Assembly (NCBI GenBank): GCA_020723305.1
Contig: DYJC01000004.1
Span: 286,713-350,712, forward strand
Direction: 5' to 3'
Origin: Desulfosudis oleivorans
Lineage (GTDB): Bacteria > Desulfobacterota > Desulfobacteria > Desulfobacterales > SURF-7
Length of the DNA stretch: 64,000 nucleotides
The notes beneath the pieces are model-generated. The model ran no database searches. It was not told the origin of the DNA and saw only the letters and a program-made list of their open reading frames with translations. Of this stretch, positions 52,491-62,221 are shown piece after piece; the stretch's first letter is position 1; the number at the start of each line of letters is the position of its first letter. The translations under genes were made by a program, and so were the position numbers.

Positions 52491-55400
52491 AGAACCCCTT
52501 CCAGCAAAGCCTCCACTTTGCTAAGTAGCTGATCATCCTCATACCAGTTAAGTTCGATTGCTTTTGCAGGACATTCTGATGCACAAATGCCGCAGCCATG
52601 GCACAAGGCCATATCGATCTCACTGACACCGTCTTTGTTTATCCTGGGTACGTTATATGGACATGATCGCACACAAATCAGACAAGAAGCGCACTTATCT
52701 CCATCTACTTCAGCAACTACTGCAGATAGGGTCAAATTGGATTGTGAAAGGAATGTAGCCGCTCTCGCAGCAGCAGCCTGGGCTTGCGCAATGGACTCGG
52801 AGAGGAGCTTTGGACTGTGAGCCGTGCCGCAGACAAAAATACCTTCCGTTGCCATGTCCACCGGCCGCAGCTTGACATGGGCTTCCATAAAAAAGCCTTC
52901 GGCATTTCTAGCAAGTTTCACAATGGATGCGAGCTCTTCCGTATCTTCCGCCACCATTCCGGCACTTAAAACAAGAAGATCTGCATCTGCTTTTAGATCA
53001 CAATTCAAAACATGATCGGTAAAGGTTACAAAAAGCTCCCCTTCTTCAATGGATACTCGGGGTGGATTATTGACTGAATATCTCGAAAAAATGACCCCTT
53101 GTTTTCGAGCCTCCGTATAATAATCTTCAAGCAATCCATAGGTTCTGATATCCCGATACAGAATAAAAACCTCTGTTTCCGGATTCAGTTTTTTGATATG
53201 CAGGGCGTTTTTAATGGCTGCCTGGCAACATATTCTTGAACAATTCGGATTTTCATCATTCCTTGATCCCACACACTGTATCATTACAACCCGATTCAGG
53301 TCTTCCGCACCTTTTTCTTCAAGCTGCTGAGACAACGTAACCTGTGTGATCACCCGCTTATCTTCACCATATAAAAATTCTTTTGGTTGGTATTCATTAG
53401 CTCCGGTGGCAAGAATAACCGCCCCATGATTGATTTTTCTTTCATACATACCCGGCCCAACCAATATCTCCGTTGTAAAGTTCCCTTTGAATCCTGAAAA
53501 ACCAACGACAAGAGATGTGTGAAGAACCTCTATCTTCGGATGTGTGTTTATTTTCCGGATAAGCTCTTCCACATAAATACCGATATTTTTTCCTTCAATT
53601 GTTTCCGTAAGCCGATTTGCCATTCCACCCAATTGGGATTCCTTCTCGATCAAAACAACTTCAAATCCTTGATCTGCGAGATTCAACGCTGCATTCATTC
53701 CAGAGACGCCACCTCCGATAACCAGCGCTCTAGCGTTAACCGGAATTATCTTTTCATGCAAAGGCGACAATTCTTTTGCCCGGGCAATGGCCATCCGGAC
53801 AAGATCCTTGGCTTTTTCAGTTGCTGTTTCAGGTTCGTTCGAATGAGGCCATGAATTCTGATTGCGGATATTTGCCATTTCAAACAGATATTTATTCAAT
53901 CCGCAGGATTCAAGCGTATCCATGAATATACCTTCATGGGTTTTCGGCGTGCATGCAGCCACCACAATCCGGTTCAATCTGTTTTCCTTGATAATCTCTT
54001 TCATTGCATTCTGGGAGTCTTGAGAACAGGTAAACAGATTTTGTGTACTGAAAACCACACCCGGAATCGTTCTTGCGTATTCTTCGACCGCCTTAACATC
54101 AACCACTCCAGCAATATTGATACCGCAATTGCAGACAAACACACCAACCCTCGGTTCTACACTATTGACATCCATCTCTTCCGGGATTTCAACAGTCTTA
54201 ATACAGGTACCTCGAGCATCTGACAAGACAGCACCAGCCGCAGCGGCAGCAGCACTTGCCTCAATGACCGAACTGGGGATGTCTTTCGGACCCTGAAATA
54301 CACCGCAAGCAAATATTCCCGGTCTTGAAGTTTCCACTGGTTTAAATGGATCATTCTCAACAAAATGATATTTCCCCAAATCAACTTCCAATTTTTCAGC
54401 AAGCCGGATTGCATCACCGTCGATCTGAAGTCCTACGGAAAGAACCACGATATCAAAAACTTCTTCACAGATTGTTCCGGATTCATCTGCATATCGAATC
54501 CGGAGATCATTGGTTTCCCTTATTTCATGAATCGTATGGATTCTTGCCTTGACGAATCGGACACCTGCCTTTTCTTTTGCCCGATCGTAATATTTTTCAT
54601 AATCTTTACCAAAGGTACGGATGTCCATATTAAAAATGGTACACTCCAGATCCCCTGCAGAATGCTCTTTTGCAATCATTGCATCCTTTATTGCATACAT
54701 GCAGCAAACCGAAGAGCAATATCCGTTTCCACATTTATTATTATCTCTTGATCCGATACACTGAAGCCATGCGATCTTTTTCGGTTCCCTGCCGTCAGAG
54801 GGACGCACAAGATGTCCCATCGTCGGCCCGGAAGCGCTTAAATATCTTTCAAATTCCAGACTTGTCAATATGTTCTGATTTGCCTTATGGTGATAAAACT
54901 CCTCCAGTCCGGAAGGGTCATACGGTTTGCTACCGGCTGCGATGATCACGGATCCAATTTCAAGTTCCCTGAATTGAACCTTCTGAGTATGATCGACAGC
55001 ATTTGCAAGACAAGCGTCAACACACTGATAGCATTCGGAACAATAACCGCAATTCAGACAACGTGCTGCTTCTTTTTGTCCGGATACTTCATCAAAGCCA
55101 AGCTCCACTTCATTGAAATTGCCGATACGTTCTTCAATCGGCAACTCATTCTGTTTCAATCTTGCCTGAATCAGCTGACCTTCCGGGATGGGCCTGTATA
55201 CTGGATTTTCATTAACCACCGGCTCCCTGCCCTCCGTCATATCTGCGCCATCCAGAAACCGAACAATGGATTCAGCCGCTTCTTTACCTGCTGCGATTGC
55301 GCCTATCGCTATCCACGGACCGGTCTGGAGATCACCTCCGGCAAAAATTCCGTCCCGTTCCGTTGCGTAAGTGACTGTGTTCACCTCAGCAGTCCCCCAA

Positions 55401-56920
55401 CGGGAAAAAGTCAAACCTGTTACATCCTCCAAGGCTGATAAATCGGGCCTTTGACCGATCGCCGGAATAATCTGATCAACCGCAAGATCATATTCGCTCC
55501 CGGGTATTGGAACCGGCCTTTTCCGGCCGGATGAATCCGGTTCACTCAGTTCCATCCGGATACATCGAAGACCCGATACTTTGCCCTGTTTCACAATAAC
55601 TTCCTGCGGTGCGGACAAATAGGTTATCTTCACACCCTCTTCCTCTGCCGCATGAATCTCTTCTTCCCATGCAGGCATTTCCGATCTGGTTCTCCGATAT
55701 ACAATCGTAACCTCTTCCGCACCCATACGAATCGCGGAACGGGAGACATCAATCGCAACATTTCCGCCGCCGATAATGGCTACCTTTTTCCCGACATCCG
55801 CCGTACCGGTAAGATTTACTTCCTTTAAAAATTCAACTCCCTGACGAACGCCTTCTGCTTTTTCCCCTGGTATGCCCAGTTCAATTCCCTTATGGGCTCC
55901 GGTAGCCAGATATACCGCTTTGTAGCCTCCCGTAAGGAGATCATCGACACTCATGTCCGGGCCAAGCGGGGTATTGGTTTTAATCTCCACACCCAGGTTT
56001 GTGATTACCTCGATTTCCCGATCAAGGACAGAAGGCGGAAGACGGTGATCCGGAATCCCTACCCTCAGCATCCCACCAGGTACGGGCATGGATTCGAAAA
56101 TTGTTGATTTGATTCCTCTGCGTGCCAGATGATACGCTGCAGACAGTCCTGCCGGGCCGGAACCAATGATTGCCACTTTTTCTTTTCTCGTAGGCAGGCA
56201 TTCAATCTTAACCTTTCTGGGATCGAATTGATCTGCCGCAAGTCTTTTCAATTTGCAAATTGCTACTGGCGCTTCCACATCGCAACGTCGACAGGCATCT
56301 TCGCATCCATGTGGACAAATCCTCCCAAGAACACCGGGAAGTGGAAGATCTTCCATGATAATTTTTAATGCTTCTTCATATTTTCCCTGCTTCACCATCT
56401 GGACATAACCCTGTACATTGATGCCGGCTGGGCATGCAAGCCGACAGGGTGCATTGTCTTTTTTATCAATGGCAAAGGCTCCGGGTATGGCCTGGGCATA
56501 TCTCTTGTAAGCTGCTTTTTTTACCGAAAGCCCCTCGTCATATTCATTCGGAAGAGAGACCGGACATACTTTCCCGCACTCGCCACAACTTGTACACTTT
56601 GACAAGTCAATATAACGGGGGTTTTGTTTTATTCGTGCCTTAAAGTTACCACTCCCACCCTCCAGATTCTCAAGTTCACTGTTTGTTAACAGCTCAATAT
56701 TAATGTGCCGGCCGACCTCGACCAGTTTCGGAGAGATAATTCACATGGCACAATCGTTTGTTGGAAAGGTTTTATCAAGCTGAGACATCAATCCGCCGAT
56801 GGCGGATGATTTTTCGACAAGATATACATAATATCCTGAGTTGGCGAGATCCAGGGCTGACTGCATTCCAGCGATACCACCGCCCACAATCATTACAGAT
56901 CCAATGACTTTCTTGGTCAT
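52487..56920 (-). CDS. hdrA: HdrA-type electron-transfer flavoprotein fused to GltD/NfnB-like and second HdrA-like modules, selenoprotein
   Basis: 1,477 residues when the in-frame UGA at 56741-56743 is read as selenocysteine 60. The start at 56920 has a strong GGAGGGG site 5 bases before the ATG. The N-terminus is a clear HdrA: flavin loop [20 protein letters not shown] and then [21 protein letters not shown], with Sec at the family's conserved cysteine. A ferredoxin motif [12 protein letters not shown] (about residue 110) leads to a GltD/NfnB-like module (about 145-600: [39 protein letters not shown]). A further HdrA-like region has [20 protein letters not shown], and a second flavin loop [13 protein letters not shown] lies near 1060 but without the Sec site. 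Two terminal 4Fe-4S motifs ([24 protein letters not shown]) follow. It probably carries several FADs and clusters and may bifurcate electrons between NAD(P)H, ferredoxin and MetF. Confidence 0.9.
56712..56731 (-). promoter_or_regulatory. SECIS-like hairpin for hdrA
   Basis: Nine bases after the UGA, CCGAAACTGGTCGAGGTCGG can fold with CCGA/TCGG as outer stem and a GGTC-containing apical loop. The apical GGUC recalls the loop of the E. coli fdhF SECIS. The stem is short, so confidence is moderate. Confidence 0.5.
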
Positions 56921-56998
56921 AATAACCCCTCCATATAACGCTTTAGAAATGATTGAAAAGGTTTTTCTCGATCAAAAAACATTGTTTTTTTTATCATG

Positions 56999-57028
56999 GT
57001 TTTACTCATCAAACAAAATTTTTGTCAA
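56999..57028 (-). promoter_or_regulatory. Candidate sigma-70 promoter of the hdrA operon
   Basis: On the minus strand TTGACA (57023-57028) is followed after 18 bases by TAAAAC (56999-57004), a weak -10. The start would lie near 56990, about 70 bases before the hdrA ATG. Confidence 0.35.
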
Positions 57029-57065
57029 CCCAAATCTGTTGCTTTGCTCAGACTTTAACTCTTAC

Positions 57066-57098
57066 ATTGTCGTAATATAGGTTTCTTAAAGCGACAAT
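57066..57098. promoter_or_regulatory. Inverted repeat, possible operator between divergent genes
   Basis: ATTGTCG at 57066-57072 and its exact complement CGACAAT at 57092-57098, 19 bases apart. It lies 38 bp upstream of the candidate hdrA promoter, in a suitable place for a regulator of both the hdrA operon and the kinase operon. Confidence 0.35.
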
Positions 57099-57216
57099 CC
57101 ATTTTTACCTTGAAACGGGAAGTCTGACCATGATACGCTTCTGCATTTGATTCACATGAAACAGATCTTGTTGTTATCGCATAAACCGATTTCGCAGCAT
57201 CAAGGGGAGAAAAGCA

Positions 57217-58761
57217 TTGACTAACCCATCGGTTATTATGAATATCGCACTCATCGGCGGTGGGACATTCTGCAAGGATTTTCTGACCAAATCCGCCTTT
57301 GAATACCGTCATGAAATTGAAGCGAAAATTATCGCTGTTGCAGATCCGGATCCCACTGCACCCGGTATTATTTTGGCCAAAAAAATCGGCCTAAAAACAG
57401 AAACCGATTATCACCAGTTGTATTCGACCACTTATGATATTCAGCTTCTGATCCTCATGACTCCGGAAGCAAAAGTTTTAGAAGATGTTCTGGCGACAAA
57501 ACCAGGGCATATCCGATTAATATCCTATCAAACCTTTGAGATACTTTGGACCGCCATCAGCCTTGAAGAAAAAAAATTGAGGGCAAGAACAAAAGAGATT
57601 GAAACCATTATTGATGGGATTCGCGATTTTATTCTTGTGTTGACACCGGACATGAAGGTTGTGGAGGTCAACCAGGCTTTTCTCCAAAAGACAGGCTACA
57701 GTCGAAAGAATGTTATCGGAAAATATTGTTTTCAGATCTACCACAAATTAGACCATCCCTGTGATGAAAAAACGATCGACTGTCCTCTGAAAGATGTTAT
57801 CAAAAACAAGCGCCCAACTCGGCAAATTCAAACCCGAATGATGCCAAATATGGAAAAAAGGTACTATGAAGTCAATATATATCCCATCTGGGAAAAAGAT
57901 GGTGAGATTTCAAAGTTCATCCATATCAGCAAGGACATCACGGAACATAAACAAGAAGAAGATGAAATTACAAGAAGACTGGAGGCGATGGTTGATGACC
58001 GGACCAGGCAGCTCAAGGAAACACACACGAAACTGCTTCATCAGGATAAAATGGCATCTCTTGGGAAACTTGCCGCTTCTGTTGTCCACGAAATCAACAA
58101 TCCGATTGCCGGAATTTTAAATCTAATTCTTCTCATAAAAAGAATTATCGTCGAAGATGGTTTCACGAACAAAGATTCAGTTCTGTTTCAAAATTATCTG
58201 ACTTTAATGGAAACCGAAACAAGACGAACAAGCAGAATCGTTTCCAACCTTTTAACCTTTTCCAGGCAGTCCAAAATGGAGCTGAAAAGCGTTGATATCA
58301 ACAAACTTATTGAAAAAACGCTCTTCCTAAACTCAAATCTCCTTAAAATCGACAATGCCCGCATTGAAACCAATATGGATTGGAATCTGCCAAAAATAAT
58401 CGGTTCGGAAGATCAAATTCTCCAGGTTTTCATGAACATCATTTCAAACGCTGCCGAAGCGATTGAAGCTGTCGGAGGTGGGCTACTACATATAGAAACG
58501 CATCATTCTTTGAAAAACAACACAGTGAATGCCGTATTCACGGATACCGGTTCAGGAATTCCCCGTGAAAACCTTACAAAATTGTTCGAACCTTTTTTTA
58601 CCACAAAAAAACAAGGGAAAGGGGTCGGGCTCGGGCTATCTGTTGCCTACGGTATCATACAGGAACATGGAGGTAGTATTAGCGTGGAATCCACAAAAGC
58701 CAATGGAACAAGCTTTACAATTGAACTTCCTATTGACTCCGTCTCCACACTGAAAAAATAG
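57217..58761 (+). CDS. Sensor histidine kinase with N-terminal Rossmann-like domain and PAS
   Basis: 514 residues from a TTG start with a GGGGAG site; an ATG at 57238 would begin directly at the first strand. Residues 8-120 look like a dinucleotide-binding fold: NIALIGGGTFCKDFL, then AKIIAVADPDPTAPG with an acid after the second strand, as in NAD-binding proteins. A PAS domain with a cysteine-bearing segment (HPCDEKTIDCPLKDV) follows. The HisKA box is VVHEINNPIAGILN and the ATPase motif GVGLGLSVAYG. No membrane segment. It may sense a nucleotide or redox state; the signal is inferred only. The response regulator gene starts 15 bp downstream. Confidence 0.9.
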   Translation: MTNPSVIMNIALIGGGTFCKDFLTKSAFEYRHEIEAKIIAVADPDPTAPGIILAKKIGLKTETDYHQLYSTTYDIQLLILMTPEAKVLEDVLATKPGHIRLISYQTFEILWTAISLEEKKLRARTKEIETIIDGIRDFILVLTPDMKVVEVNQAFLQKTGYSRKNVIGKYCFQIYHKLDHPCDEKTIDCPLKDVIKNKRPTRQIQTRMMPNMEKRYYEVNIYPIWEKDGEISKFIHISKDITEHKQEEDEITRRLEAMVDDRTRQLKETHTKLLHQDKMASLGKLAASVVHEINNPIAGILNLILLIKRIIVEDGFTNKDSVLFQNYLTLMETETRRTSRIVSNLLTFSRQSKMELKSVDINKLIEKTLFLNSNLLKIDNARIETNMDWNLPKIIGSEDQILQVFMNIISNAAEAIEAVGGGLLHIETHHSLKNNTVNAVFTDTGSGIPRENLTKLFEPFFTTKKQGKGVGLGLSVAYGIIQEHGGSISVESTKANGTSFTIELPIDSVSTLKK

Positions 58762-58776
58762 AATGGAGGTTTTTCA

Positions 58777-60120
58777 ATGAGCAGTATAAAAATCCTTGTT
58801 GTTGATGATGAACTCATCATGAGAGAATCTTTAGCCGGTTGGCTCGAACGGGACGGTCATATTCTTGAAAAGGCTGAGAGCGGTGAAGAGGCTCTTGAAA
58901 GAATAAAAACAACACGTTTTGATATCCTTCTGCTGGACATTAAAATGGGAGGAATCAGCGGGCTCGAAGTGTTAAAACAAATTAAAGAAAATGACTCGGA
59001 TATTGCTGTTGTGATGATAACTGCCTATGGTTCTATTCCAACCGCGATAGAAGCTATCCGTAACGGTGCCTTTGACTATTTATTAAAACCTTTTGATCCG
59101 ATCGAGCTGGGTGTAATAATTGATAAAATCATTAAGCATCAGGCCCAGGAACGGGAAAACCTATATCTAAGAGCGCAACATAAGGATCGAACCCGATTTG
59201 AAAGCATGATTGGACAATCACCTCCCATGCAACAGGTTTTCAATCTTGTTCAGGATATTGCTCCAGTGGAATCCACTGTATTGATTCTTGGTGAAACCGG
59301 TACCGGGAAAGGACTGGCGGCAAAAGCAATCCATACTGCCAGTCCGCTTTCGGAAGGGCCTTTTGTTGTTGTAAACTGCGGGGCCATACCGGAACATCTT
59401 ATGGAGACTGAACTGTTCGGACACCAAAAAGGTGCGTTTACCGATGCCGGCGAAACCAAGAAAGGAAGGCTTGAGCTTGCACATGGCGGCACCATTTTTT
59501 TAGACGAGATCGGAGAAATCAGCATGAGAATGCAGATTGATCTTTTACGGGTTCTGGAAGATAGAGTGTTTTATCGAGTCGGCGGAACACAGCCAATCCG
59601 TGTTGATTTCAGAGTGATTGCCGCAACCAATCAAAATCTTGAAGCTCTTATAAAGAAAGGAATTTTCAGAGAGGATCTTTACTATCGATTAAATGTTATT
59701 TCATTTACAATGCCGCCGCTGCGAAAACGAAAAGAAGACTTACCGCTTCTTGCCAACCATTTTCTGCGTCGTTTCTCACAGGAAACCAAAAAACAGATCG
59801 ATAAAATCAGCCGCGAAGCAATGGATGAAATTATGGTATACGAATGGCCAGGCAATGTCAGGGAACTTGAAAATGCCATTGAACGTGCCGTTGTTATCGG
59901 AAAACATCGCAGCATTCAACCCAACGATTTACCTCTTTTCAAGGATCACCATCATGATTTATCCGGAGGAACTTCTTTAAAAGATATCGAGAAAGCGCAT
60001 ATTGCTAAAATCCTTTCCGACAGCAACTGGAATATATCAAAAAGCGCAAAATTATTAGGTATCGACAGATCCACTTTATATTATAAAATCAAAGGTTATC
60101 AGATTCAAAAAATAAGTTGA
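58777..60120 (+). CDS. Sigma-54-dependent response regulator with GAFTDA loop
   Basis: 447 residues with a GGAGG site. Receiver Asp in ILLLDIKMGGISG, AAA+ Walker A GETGTGKG, Walker B IFLDEIGEIS, and Fis-type helix-turn-helix SAKLLGIDRSTLYYKI. The sigma-54 contact loop reads KGAFTDAGE instead of GAFTGA. In NorR, changing that second Gly to Asp is reported to give activity that escapes normal control, so this variant may behave unusually. Its TGA overlaps the archaemetzincin start. Confidence 0.93.
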   Translation: MSSIKILVVDDELIMRESLAGWLERDGHILEKAESGEEALERIKTTRFDILLLDIKMGGISGLEVLKQIKENDSDIAVVMITAYGSIPTAIEAIRNGAFDYLLKPFDPIELGVIIDKIIKHQAQERENLYLRAQHKDRTRFESMIGQSPPMQQVFNLVQDIAPVESTVLILGETGTGKGLAAKAIHTASPLSEGPFVVVNCGAIPEHLMETELFGHQKGAFTDAGETKKGRLELAHGGTIFLDEIGEISMRMQIDLLRVLEDRVFYRVGGTQPIRVDFRVIAATNQNLEALIKKGIFREDLYYRLNVISFTMPPLRKRKEDLPLLANHFLRRFSQETKKQIDKISREAMDEIMVYEWPGNVRELENAIERAVVIGKHRSIQPNDLPLFKDHHHDLSGGTSLKDIEKAHIAKILSDSNWNISKSAKLLGIDRSTLYYKIKGYQIQKIS

Positions 60121-60677
60121 AAAGCCACTCAGAACATTTCATCATTATCTCGCCTATTGGAGGGATAGAGGTTTCTTTATTACCCGCCATCGCACAGGGT
60201 ATAAAGCGTATCTTTGGCTTTCCGACTCAAATATCCTCTCTGCTTTCTGATATTTCGTTTGCATATGACAGCAGCCGGAACCAATATAATTCCACACAAA
60301 TTCTCAATCAATTGTCAACTTTTCTGCCGATAAATGCATGTAAAATCCTTGCCATCACAGACGTTGATTTATTCATCCCGATTTTGACATATGTTTATGG
60401 AGAGGCCCAATTGGGGGGAATATCTGCGATCCTGTCTGTCTATCGGTTAAACGAATCCATGCCATTGATAAACTCAGATGCGATTATCTCTGAAAGACTA
60501 TGCAAAGAAGCGATTCACGAAATCGGGCATACGTTTAACCTGAAACATTGCAAAGATCCGAATTGTATCATGCATTACTGCCGTTGCATTGGAGATGTTG
60601 ATTGTAAAACCGATCAACTCTGCCGATACTGTCAGATCTTTTTAACAGATGAATTGGAAAAATTTAATAAAAGGTGA
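60117..60677 (+). CDS. Archaemetzincin-type zinc metalloprotease
   Basis: 186 residues from a TTG at 60117 that overlaps the regulator stop (TTGA), which implies translational coupling. The zinc site is HEIGHTFNLKHC, the metzincin-type HExxHxxxxxH motif. The family's extra Cys-rich zinc site follows: CKDPNCIMHYC, then CKTDQLCRYC, with the Met-turn methionine in CIM. Family members are cytosolic and found in archaea and some bacteria; natural substrates are unknown. Being the third gene of a two-component operon suggests it is part of a stress or redox response. Confidence 0.9.
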   Translation: MKSHSEHFIIISPIGGIEVSLLPAIAQGIKRIFGFPTQISSLLSDISFAYDSSRNQYNSTQILNQLSTFLPINACKILAITDVDLFIPILTYVYGEAQLGGISAILSVYRLNESMPLINSDAIISERLCKEAIHEIGHTFNLKHCKDPNCIMHYCRCIGDVDCKTDQLCRYCQIFLTDELEKFNKR

Positions 60678-60724
60678 GCGATTGCAATGGAACCATAATC
60701 ATTATGAACAGGCAGCAAAAATTG

Positions 60725-61180
60725 CTATTTCTTTTCATCTCCTGAATTGGTGAAAAAATCAATGAATGACTTCAATTGAAAGCTATCTTTCATAGGATTG
60801 GATTTGATTCCAGACAAATCCATGCTCAAATCGATCCATTTTTTAAACTGCTCTTCAAACATACCCCTTGCTTTAATATAATTCTGTATAGCCTGATGAA
60901 AATATTTGTCAAAAAATTCCCCCAGCAAATTGTCACCATACTGAATAATCAGATGCAGTACCGGTGAAGGTAAAAGTGCATTCTTATTTTTCACTTCTTC
61001 AAGAACAATCTGGGTTAAAATAAAATTTGTGACATCCTCTTTTGTTTTGGCATCCCTGACCTCAACCTGTATGCCTTCCCGGATCATATCCGCGACCTGG
61101 TTCAATGTGATGTACCTGCTTTTTTCAGTATCATATAAACGCCGATTTGCATATTTTTTGATCAATACCTTTTCAGACAT
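60725..61180 (-). CDS. PhaR-type polyhydroxyalkanoate synthesis regulator-like protein
   Basis: 151 residues. The N-terminal DNA-binding PHB_acc_N domain reads IKKYANRRLYDTEKSRYIT followed by LNQVADMIREG and VRDAKTKEDVT. The C-terminal part is helical (YFHQAIQNYIKARGMFEEQFKKWID), typical of PhaR relatives. In PHA-making bacteria it controls phasin expression and binds polymer; no PHA synthase is in this window. It converges on archaemetzincin. Confidence 0.88.
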   Translation of the reverse strand: MSEKVLIKKYANRRLYDTEKSRYITLNQVADMIREGIQVEVRDAKTKEDVTNFILTQIVLEEVKNKNALLPSPVLHLIIQYGDNLLGEFFDKYFHQAIQNYIKARGMFEEQFKKWIDLSMDLSGIKSNPMKDSFQLKSFIDFFTNSGDEKK

Positions 61181-61278
61181 CTCTATCTCCTGACAATGAC
61201 AATACCAAACAACATCATGATGGAGATATCATACCGATCAATTTGAGATCATGCAATAGGGTATTCAGGCAATCACTT

Positions 61279-62199
61279 TCACAAAAACCTTGTTATCAAC
61301 CGTTCCCAGGATGATTCAGGCAGGTTTCCGTAGATATCATGCCCCAACTGCCCACCATCAGCAGCCAGAGGTCCTTTTTCAGCTTCGATAAACTGATAAA
61401 GGGCATCAATCTCCTCTGAAAGAAACGACTCCGCCTCATCTCCGATCATCAGGGATTTCAGATTCTCTCGCAGGTTATCCGTGTGTATCCTCATCACCCA
61501 GCCATCCGTATATGCGTTGTGCCCCCTTTTTTTAACTGAAGACATCATATCCGAATTCAACGCTGTCACGATTCCGGAAACCGGAGAAACAACCGCTGCC
61601 TCTTTATTTCCACGCCGCAGCTGGATGCTCTTGTTTCCCTGAGTCACTACCTTTCCCAAGAGGGGGGCTTTTATTTCATCAAGAGGGCCGAGCATCCGCA
61701 GAGAAAAATCATCCATCCCGACCCGGACTTCTGAATCCTCCTCTACCTTGATCCAGGCATGCCCGCGATGAAGATAGTATCCTTGGGGGATTTTAAAACC
61801 ATGAATATCCTTTATATCTATGTGTTTAACAACAGCATGGACAATATGCTGGTCGTTAAAATATTGATCGAACTCACAATTCCCGCACTGATAATTATTG
61901 TTACAGAGTCGGAATTGAATCCTCCCTTTCATGGAATGAAGACAAGGTCTTTTACCTGGAGGTTTTTCTCTCATTTTTTCTTTCCAGAAAACAATCCTGC
62001 CACCTCGGCCTTTCAATGCCAGACCCTGTTTTCGAAACCTCCTGTTTTTTTCCGAAACTCTCGTCATCGCTTTATCAAATTGACAGGATATGCATTGAAA
62101 ATCGGAATGGCATATCTTGTGCTGAATCACCCCAGCCTGCGTCCATAAGCATTCAAAAAACCTGTTTTTCATATCTTTGTTTATCGATACACCCTTCAT
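61279..62199 (-). CDS. GcvH-like protein with two cysteine-repeat motifs, copy 1
   Basis: 306 residues with a GGAGG site. The C-terminal two-thirds is a GcvH-like (lipoyl/biotinyl) fold: HRGHAWIKVEEDSEVRVGMDDF and SPVSGIVTALN. The lipoyl-lysine position is not conserved: eight residues before the Pro of SPVSG is Asn (RRGNKEAAVV), with a Lys one residue off. The N-terminal third has two copies of C-x12-C-x5-C-x2-C-x-F-D (one ending CISCQFD, one ending CGNCEFD). Such cysteines probably bind a metal or iron-sulfur cluster. The function is unknown. Copy 2 lies just upstream, separated by a MITE. Confidence 0.85.
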   Translation of the reverse strand: MKGVSINKDMKNRFFECLWTQAGVIQHKICHSDFQCISCQFDKAMTRVSEKNRRFRKQGLALKGRGGRIVFWKEKMREKPPGKRPCLHSMKGRIQFRLCNNNYQCGNCEFDQYFNDQHIVHAVVKHIDIKDIHGFKIPQGYYLHRGHAWIKVEEDSEVRVGMDDFSLRMLGPLDEIKAPLLGKVVTQGNKSIQLRRGNKEAAVVSPVSGIVTALNSDMMSSVKKRGHNAYTDGWVMRIHTDNLRENLKSLMIGDEAESFLSEEIDALYQFIEAEKGPLAADGGQLGHDIYGNLPESSWERLITRFL

Positions 62200-62221
62200 C
62201 TTTTCCTCCTGACAAAATTCA

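Larger units (their letters stand above)
56921..57216. other. 296-bp divergent control region (hdrA operon / sensor kinase)
   Basis: No gene. It holds a candidate hdrA promoter (56999-57028) and a separated inverted repeat ATTGTCG/CGACAAT (57066-57098), listed below. No sigma-54 promoter (GG-N10-GC) was found on either strand by eye. Confidence 0.5.

Noticed and set aside
56921..57216. Sigma-54 promoter for the hdrA operon controlled by the adjacent GAFTDA regulator
   Set aside because: No GG-N10-GC element with TGGC/TTGC bases was found on either strand in the gap.
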